Positions 61,501 through 64,000 of a stretch of 64,000 nt of DNA are shown here, piece after piece. Numbering within the stretch: position 1 is the stretch's first letter; the number at the start of each line of letters is the position of its first letter. The position numbers were made by a program, and so were the translations under genes. The DNA lies in contig ML677365.1 in NCBI GenBank assembly GCA_007922305.1, positions 17,775,512 to 17,839,511 of the forward strand, in the 5' to 3' direction. Origin of the DNA: Dermatemys mawii. Lineage: Eukaryota > Chordata > Testudines > Dermatemydidae. Below the pieces are notes generated by a model. That model saw nothing but the letters and a program-made list of their open reading frames with translations, was not told where the DNA came from and made no database searches.

Positions 61501-64000
61501 TCCCCAAAATAACCCCCACCCTCCTTTGATAGGGGCAGATTGGAGAACTGTGTGCTATTTTTAGTTCAGATTTCTGCCCTGGTTTGGATCCGAACTCAGA
61601 GCCCAGTGGGGTGCTCAGACTGGATGACTGTATCATACCCTCGGAGTAACCCAGACATGGTGATGTATCGGTAGTTTTCTAAATCAGTAGTCTTCAAACT
61701 GGGGTGTGCGAGACCCTGGCACCGCCGCCGAACCTGCCTGGGAGACCACCGAACTCCTGGGAGGGCTATTTTGGTCCCGTCAAAATGCCGCTGCGGAAAG
61801 TGGAAGCTTCCACTTTCTGCAGCGGCATTTCGGCGGACATACCCGCAGGGGGCCGCCAGACTTTTCCCTCTGCGGAAAGGGGCCACTGGGGGAAAAGTCT
61901 GAAGACTCCTGTTCTAAATAGATAGCTTCTCTCTGCACACATGCTCAGTGTAATGCCTTAGACATGTGAGCTTCAGCAGCCGTAACTGAAGAAGCAAATT
62001 TTTCCAAACATTTTAATCTGATTTCCCCTAAAGGGCTGATAAGTAACATGCTCTTTGTCAGGGCAACCCTTGGGCATTGAATGATCTGAGTCCTGTCTTA
62101 ATTTCTATCTGTGAGCAAAAGAACTTTGCCAAGATGTGTCAACTTTAACAAAAGCTGTCCCCCCCGCCCCCCCAAGGAGCTGTATCTTGGAAACAAACTC
62201 CTTGGTCAAGAGGCCCCAAATTTGGATCAGTAACAATAGCCAGTGCCCCCATGAGGACACCACATTTTCAGGCAATATGTTTACTCATATGGATTTTAGA
62301 TCTCTTAGAACAGTCAAGCTTTAAAAACACAAAGCTGATCTTAACTGTAACAGCCCTGCTATACTATAGGATTATATGCTATAATCCCAGATCACCTGAC
62401 CCTGTCCTGTACTTCAAATGGGGGGGGAAGGATAGCTCAGTGGTTTGAGCATTGGCCTGCTAAACCCAGGATTGTGAGTTCAATCCTTAAGGGGGCCATT
62501 TAGGGATATGGGGCAAAAAATCTGTCATGGAACAGTACTTGGTCCTGCTAGTGTAGGCAAGGGACTGCACTCAATGACCATTCAAGATCCTTCCAGTTCT
62601 ATGAGACAGACATATCTCCATGTATTATATTAAACCCCACTCTATGCTTTCACTTGTAGGTTACAAAAGAATACACTTAATTTAGGTTTCTTATTACACC
62701 AAGAATACATCTGCTTTCTTTATGTATTAGACTATTCCTACTTCACAGCAGTTTTTTCATAAGCAACTAAAGAATGGTCTTATTGAAAAACAGGATATTT
62801 TTATGGGAGAATGATCTGTATATTAAATATCAAGACCATGAACTCTTTATTTATATAGAGTTTGCTCACCTTAATTGCACTGCAGTGTAAACCCTTTGCC
62901 ATCAGGATGTAGACCAAATCTCTAGTCAAGTTGTCTTTAATTCCTAGGATAACACTACCATAAACATTTGGTACTTCCCACTAAGAGATAAATATACAAA
63001 ATATTTGAATGGGAACAGATTTTCTGAACAGTTAAGCCATTGTAAAAACATTAGTGACCAGATCTGTGAAATACTCAAAGAAGAGAGTCGTTTCTCACAT
63101 GTCATTTCCAACTCTTCAAACATATACATTTAAAATTCTTATGAAGTGGATGTGAATACTACAGTTAAAAACTCTTCAAACATAAGTTTACACTGGGTTC
63201 ATATGCAAATAAAATCACAGTAGTTGCTCCACATGACAAAGCACATAAATCCCCCAGTATTCTATTTTGTTGATGCTTTGAATATTTAATAGTCGAAAAG
63301 AAAAAAATGTCTTTACTCAACTTAAAATGCAAAACTGCTTTTTTGCCAATTACTAGTAAATTACAGTAATTTAAGTCAAAAGAGCAGAATGGTAGCACTT
63401 TTTAAAGTATTTTAAAATAAAAATAAAGAGAAACAGAGACTGTATTATAGACAGTTACATACTTTAAAACAATTTCTAACTAGCTTAAAGAAGCAACATA
63501 AGCATACCAGAGAGAAAACTTTACACTTCTATAACTTTTTACAAAAAATATAGAATTATTAGCTATATCATCATCATCCACATTATACAGTCAGGGAAAG
63601 AAACAGAAGGTAGCAAGTTACCTAAGGTGTCAGAAGACCAGAACAGAAGAAAAAATTAGAATCCAGGAGTCATGACAGTCAATCCTTCCTCCAGTTTTAA
63701 CATCACATTTACACAATGAAAGGTGTTTACTGTATGCAACTACAACAGAACCTCAGAGTTAAACACCCCAAGAATGGAGGCTGTTCATAACTCTGAACAA
63801 ATGTTTTAGTTTTTTCAAAAGTCTACAACTGAATATTTTTATACAGCTTTGAAACTTTACTATGCAGAAGAAAAATGCTGCACTCTCTATTTTTTTTAGT
63901 AGTTTACGTTTAACACAGTACTATACTTGCTTTTCATCTCTCCATCTCTGTTGCTGCCTGACTGCATACTTACAGCTCCAAATGGAGTTATGCGGTTGAC
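40394..64000 (-). CDS. INTS8: INTS8, Integrator complex subunit 8 (C-terminal half, 14 exons)
   Basis: Fourteen exons on the - strand, from 64000 down to the stop at 40394-40396, join to 1317 nt (438 residues plus stop) with every phase agreeing and GT-AG sites throughout. The order is VNRITPFGA-WEVPNVYGS...MAKGLHC...LAATCKELPGPKES...HYYLQAGAVCSDFFN...IKRMIKCCSLLNCHT...YYDYIWDVTILEYLT...QRRKKKFLQAMAKLYF-stop, nearly identical to human INTS8 (about 995 aa). INTS8 is a helical, TPR-like nuclear protein; with INTS6 and INTS5 it recruits PP2A to the Integrator complex, which cleaves snRNA and attenuates mRNA transcription. The N-terminal PP2A-binding part is outside the window. The gene is convergent with CCNE2. 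Introns are rich in transposons. Confidence 0.97.
40761..40804 (-). CDS. INTS8: INTS8 penultimate exon (44 bp)
   Basis: Small exon coding split Tyr then LHHKRGETDKRQIA. Acceptor CATTCAG, donor GCA|GTAAGT. The 44-bp size is easily missed by gene finders; the phase and protein match confirm it. Confidence 0.94.
41087..42088. mobile_element. DNA transposon (~1 kb) in INTS8 intron, carrying a nested insertion
   Basis: Left end TACTGCTGGGGGGATTTAC and right end GCCTCAGGAGTA are imperfect inverted repeats of a TACTCCTGAGG-type terminus. The interior is CCACTGAGCC/CCCCTGCAG-rich. No transposase is visible. A second element is inserted at 41506-41619. Confidence 0.5.
41506..41619. mobile_element. 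114-bp MITE with GGGCGACCAGA / CTGGTCACCC ends, nested
   Basis: TIRs GGGCGACCAGACAGC and ATCTGGTCACCC are flanked by TA on both sides (41504-41505 and 41620-41621). Interior AATCAGGAC occurs three times. A half copy of the same family may be at 54310-54385 (GGACTGTCCTGGCTAAAACT, GGACATATGGTTACCC). Confidence 0.7.
42222..42286 (-). CDS. INTS8: INTS8 exon (HDAMDSYYDY)
   Basis: Codes HDAMDSYYDYIWDVTILEY plus LT and one base of Tyr. Acceptor TCTCTTTCAG. The donor is ACAT|GTATCC, a weak site, but the phase joins correctly to the 44-bp exon. Confidence 0.93.
42356..42429 (-). CDS. INTS8: INTS8 exon (VAILCQFLRE)
   Basis: VAILCQFLREIDYKTAFKAL then QEQN and two bases of Ser. Acceptor CTCCCTGCAG, donor CAG|GTAAAC. 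Confidence 0.95.
43443..43493 (-). CDS. INTS8: INTS8 exon (VIKRMIKCC)
   Basis: 51 bp, 17 codons: VIKRMIKCCSLLNCHTQ. Acceptor GCTCTATAG, donor CAG|GTAAGA, phase 0 at both ends. Confidence 0.95.
43649..45532 (-). mobile_element. Degraded retroelement with inverted termini (DIRS-like?) in INTS8 intron
   Basis: Left end GGTTCTTCAAGATGTGTGGT... on + and right end, read on -, AGTTCTTTGAGTGATGGTCC... are similar for about 55 bases and inverted. On the - strand near 45251-44979 a frame encodes GLYCLGEAHVVTR and ICQSFPPQRHEAREFHLWKF, a Cys-rich gag-like region I associate with turtle retroelements, then KKLDKPCHETKYGSGHKGKS. Frames are broken throughout. Inverted terminal repeats point to a DIRS-type element, but no tyrosine recombinase is visible. 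A pogo-like element is nested at about 43768. Confidence 0.45.
43768..44160 (+). repeat. Pogo/Tigger-like fragment nested in the retroelement
   Basis: ACAGTAAAAGCTTTTTTATCTGGCA-like left end (first bases at 43768) resembles pogo-family termini, followed by a G+C-rich interior (43860-44140). The right end is not clear. Confidence 0.35.
46020..46160 (-). repeat. hAT MITE end fragment
   Basis: Ends in GCACCCCAGTTTGAAGACGACTGCT, the same terminus as the complete element at 46453-47147; its other end is missing. Confidence 0.55.
46453..47147. mobile_element. hAT non-autonomous element, 695 bp, with perfect 8-bp target duplication
   Basis: Starts CAGGGGTCTCCAAACTTTTT and ends CCAGTTTGAAGACCACTG, flanked on both sides by CTTTACAG (46445-46452 and 47148-47155). 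The interior is about 70% G+C by eye, with repeated GGCTCC(C/T)GG phrases and a palindrome TATGGGAAACC/GGTTTCCCATA. No transposase. It is inserted in an INTS8 intron. Confidence 0.85.
47605..47708 (-). CDS. INTS8: INTS8 exon (TNQYSAALHYYL)
   Basis: Two bases of Ala, then TNQYSAALHYYLQAGAVC, SDFFNKM and VPPDVYTDQ. TPR-like helix pair. Acceptor CACTGTAG, donor CAG|GTGAGT. Confidence 0.96.
50309..50427 (-). CDS. INTS8: INTS8 exon (LQSVDFEAV)
   Basis: LQSVDFEAVTVTVKELV, SYALTINSNN, HFWLVIQADIYF and one base of Ala. Acceptor TTTCTTTAG, donor TTG|GTAAGT. Confidence 0.95.
51195..51437. repeat. hAT MITE fragment
   Basis: Right end AGGTAAAAAATTTGGGTACCACTG matches the right end of the element at 28356-28593 (AGGTAAAAAATTTCAGGGTCCACTG-like, read in pieces). 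The left end is truncated. INTS8 intron. Confidence 0.55.
51835..51950 (+). repeat. SINE-like scrap (GTAAGCTCTTGGGGGTAGGG type)
   Basis: ATGGTAAGCTCTTGGGGGTA, GGGACTGTTGTGCACACTCC and TAGGTGCTACCAAATACAAA then AACAATAAATA, the same repeat type as 12985-13065. Confidence 0.5.
52589..52650 (-). CDS. INTS8: INTS8 exon (EDIVNDIAAE)
   Basis: EDIVNDIAAEHISIWPSTIP plus two bases of Asn. Acceptor CTCTTAG, donor GAA|GTAAGA. Confidence 0.95.
52990..53195. repeat. MITE ending in TGTGTAGACAAGCCC
   Basis: Internal inverted symmetry (AGGAATAGTGT.. and ..AGGAATAGTTTCCTG; AGAATAAGAGTGTCTTATTC). The right end CTGTGTAGACAAGCCCTAA matches the GGGCTTGTCTAC family. The left end has lost its terminus. Confidence 0.5.
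53833..53866 (-). CDS. INTS8: INTS8 34-bp micro-sized exon
   Basis: One base of Arg then NELLSFIKKLR. At 34 bp this is the smallest exon in the window. Acceptor TTTTATTTAG, donor CGG|GTAAGT. Phase fits both neighbours. Confidence 0.92.
54300..54385. repeat. Partial copy of the GGTGACCAGA MITE
   Basis: GGGGGACTGTCCTGGCTAAA, then ACTGGACATATGGTTACCC, resembles the right half of the element at 41506-41619. Confidence 0.4.
54390..54800 (-). mobile_element. CR1 LINE fragment
   Basis: Reverse-strand CR1: GATGAAGAATCCACAACTTT, AAGGTTAATCACTCCCATCG, TCAAGTCACCCATTAACCTT, TAAGCTAAATAGATTGAG and CTCCAACTTTTCAG in order. Different subfamily from the copies on +. INTS8 intron. Confidence 0.75.
55987..56060. 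repeat. Short palindromic repeat (AAGGTGAAATC / GATTTCACCTT)
   Basis: Arms AAGGTGAAATCATGGGCCCA and TGGAGTCAGGATTTCACCTT flank a core with TGAAGTCAATAGGAA and TCATTGACTCC. A compact inverted repeat of 74 bp, common in turtle DNA by my recollection. Confidence 0.6.
56306..56490 (-). CDS. INTS8: INTS8 exon (LGQLLAATCKE)
   Basis: LGQLLAATCKELPGPKESRR, TAKDLWEVVVQICSVSNQ, HKRGNDGRVSL and RESTLGIMY plus two bases of Arg. Acceptor TTTGCTTAG, donor CAG|GTATGT. Confidence 0.96.
57315..57996. mobile_element. 682-bp MITE rich in TAGCGCTA palindromes
   Basis: 19-bp terminal inverted repeats, CTCAGGGTATGGTTACACT and AGTGTAACCAAGCCCTCAG, differing at three positions. Both ends carry several copies of TATAGCGCTAT or close variants, an additional set of short hairpins. 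No ORF longer than a few dozen codons. INTS8 intron. Target duplication not clear. Confidence 0.75.
58270..58391 (-). CDS. INTS8: INTS8 exon (IPLRQVVAEE)
   Basis: Two bases of Asp, then IPLRQVVAEECVAFMLNWRE, NEYLTMQVPLLL and VQTNPYVK. Acceptor CTTCTAG, donor AAG|GTAATT. Confidence 0.96.
58945..59100 (+). repeat. tRNA-like SINE
   Basis: Box A-like TAGCCAGTGGTTATAGCACT (58959-58978 region) and box B-like GGATTTAAATTCC, followed by a part-inverted tail (AAATGTGGGTTTTCCACAC, CTAGTCACTGGGCTA). Looks like an old tRNA-derived SINE. Confidence 0.5.
59212..59227 (+). repeat. Poly-G run (16 G)
   Basis: Sixteen consecutive G in an INTS8 intron. Length is probably uncertain in the assembly. It could form a G-quadruplex. 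Confidence 0.85.
59265..59441. mobile_element. Second palindromic repeat with hammerhead-like remnant
   Basis: Arms in inverted orientation: CTTCTGTTGGTGAGAGAGAC / GTCTCTCTCACCAACTACTA and CAAGCTTGAGCTTAT / ATAAGCTCAAAAGCGTG. Right arm: CTGATAA, stem GAGCT...AGCTC, then AAAA, a decayed CTGANGA-stem-GAAA core. The right end is CCTGGGACCACAATGGCTACAC, parallel to ACTAACATGGCTA of the element at 9241. Confidence 0.5.
59773..59974 (-). CDS. INTS8: INTS8 exon (DFVHAKQLFAAC)
   Basis: 202 bp: DFVHAKQLFAACLELVTEF, SPKLRQVMLNENLLLDIYTH, the acidic-Gly loop EAGAGVSGERPPSD, then LISRVRGYLEMRVP and one base of Asp. Acceptor TTATTACAG, donor CTG|GTAAGA. Confidence 0.97.
60535..60625 (+). repeat. MIR SINE relic
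   Basis: TATGCCCATTTTATTGGTGG, GGAACTAAGGCACAGAGATG and TTAAGTAACAAGCCCAAG, a good MIR core and 3' part. Confidence 0.7.
60613..60700 (+). repeat. hAT-like end fragment (CAGGTGTGGGCAAAG)
   Basis: CAGGTGTGGGCAAAGTTTTT, then GGCCTGAGGGCCACA and GGGTCATGAAT, like one end of a hAT family common in amniotes. The other end is not found nearby. Confidence 0.45.
61685..61911. mobile_element. hAT MITE, 227 bp, with perfect 8-bp target duplication
   Basis: Starts CAGTAGTCTTCAAACTGGGG and ends AAGTCTGAAGACTCCTG, flanked by TTCTAAAT (61677-61684 and 61912-61919). The centre is a strong hairpin (GCCGCTGCGGAAAGTGGAAG / CTTCCACTTTCTGCAGCGGC). No coding capacity. INTS8 intron. Confidence 0.88.
62421..62605 (+). 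mobile_element. CryI-type tRNA-Lys-derived SINE (turtle)
   Basis: Pol III box A in GATAGCTCAGTGGTTTGAGC (62431-62450) and box B GTTCAATCC (62478-62486), then AGGGGGCCATTTAGGGATAT, GGTCCTGCTAGTGTAGGCAA, TGCACTCAATGACC and CCTTCCAGTTCTATGAG. This is the layout of the cryptodiran polIII/SINE. Best lineage marker in the window. Confidence 0.85.
62870..62980 (-). CDS. INTS8: INTS8 exon (WEVPNVYGSV)
   Basis: 37 codons: WEVPNVYGSVILGIKDNL, then TRDLVYILMAKGLHCSAIK. Acceptor TTTATCTCTTAG at 62981; an internal CCTAG closer to the 3' side would break the phase and is rejected. Donor AAG|GTGAGC. Confidence 0.94.
63570..63690 (+). repeat. MIR SINE relic
   Basis: CATTATACAGTCAGGGAAAG, AAGTTACCTAAGGTGTCAGA and AGAATCCAGGAGTCATGACA are MIR-like in order. 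The splice-like motifs within it are coincidental. Confidence 0.55.
63747..63950 (+). repeat. Tigger/pogo-like DNA transposon fragment
   Basis: CAGAACCTCAGAGTTAAACACC, ATAACTCTGAACAAATGTTT, TTTGAAACTTTACTATGCAG and TAGTAGTTTACGTTTAACAC match, in order, a Tigger-like element I recognise from reptile DNA. INTS8 intron. Confidence 0.55.
63974..64000 (-). CDS. INTS8: INTS8 exon cut by the window edge
   Basis: The last nine codons of an exon, VNRITPFGA, followed by donor GCT|GTAAGT. Phase 0 joins to WEVPNVYG of the next exon. The rest lies beyond 64000. Confidence 0.88.

Noticed and set aside
62944..62945. CCTAG at 62944 as the acceptor of the INTS8 exon
   Set aside because: It would leave a phase that creates TGA at the junction. 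The acceptor at 62981 gives phase 0 and restores the conserved WEVPNVYGSVILG.
63450..63490. Small candidate INTS8 exon coding LVRNCFK between GTATG and AG on the - strand
   Set aside because: Once the exon at 62870-62980 is extended to its true acceptor, the edge exon joins it directly in phase, leaving no room for this one.

Overview
The window is nuclear DNA of a vertebrate, most likely a cryptodiran turtle. It carries a tRNA-derived SINE of the turtle CryI type (62421-62605), several CR1 LINE fragments, ancient MIR copies and many short inverted-repeat DNA transposons, all typical of chelonian genomes. The lineage is inferred from repeats; no marker gene was used.

Three protein-coding genes are present, in the arrangement known from the tetrapod TP53INP1-CCNE2-INTS8 cluster (human 8q22). 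(1) 1-8900, + strand: the 3' part of TP53INP1, namely the end of one coding exon (1-60), a 5 kb intron, the last coding exon (5117-5366) and a 3' UTR of about 3.5 kb. (2) 8900-18480: intergenic DNA with no recognisable gene, made of a palindromic repeat with a hammerhead-like core, a diverged minisatellite, a CR1 3' end, MIR copies and MITEs. (3) 18480-40370, + strand: complete CCNE2 (cyclin E2, 408 aa). It has a CpG-island promoter (NRF-1 palindrome, TATA box, E2F site), a non-coding first exon near 19315-19346, and 11 coding exons from 23645 to 38842. All splice sites are GT-AG and all phases agree. (4) 40260-64000, - strand: the last 14 coding exons of INTS8 (438 residues of the C-terminal half), running off the right edge.

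CCNE2 and INTS8 converge tail to tail. The CCNE2 poly(A) signal (40347-40352) lies about 40 bp from the INTS8 stop codon (40394-40396), and a reverse-strand poly(A) signal (40261-40266) lies inside the CCNE2 3' UTR, so the two mRNAs probably overlap at their 3' ends.

CCNE2 intron 1 contains a 400-base run of N (21168-21567). The 993 bp before it and the 992 bp after it are about 99% identical, which looks like two unmerged overlapping contig ends rather than a biological duplication. The same intron holds a 977-bp mariner/pogo-like element whose interior is an array of hairpin modules punctuated by CTGCAG.

Functionally the genes are unlinked: TP53INP1 is a stress and autophagy protein, CCNE2 activates CDK2 at G1/S, and INTS8 is an Integrator subunit. 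I found no new multi-gene system. The most unusual material is in the repeats: hammerhead-like palindromic elements, the hairpin array, a MITE rich in AGCGCT palindromes, hAT elements with intact 8-bp target duplications, and a DIRS-like relic with inverted ends.
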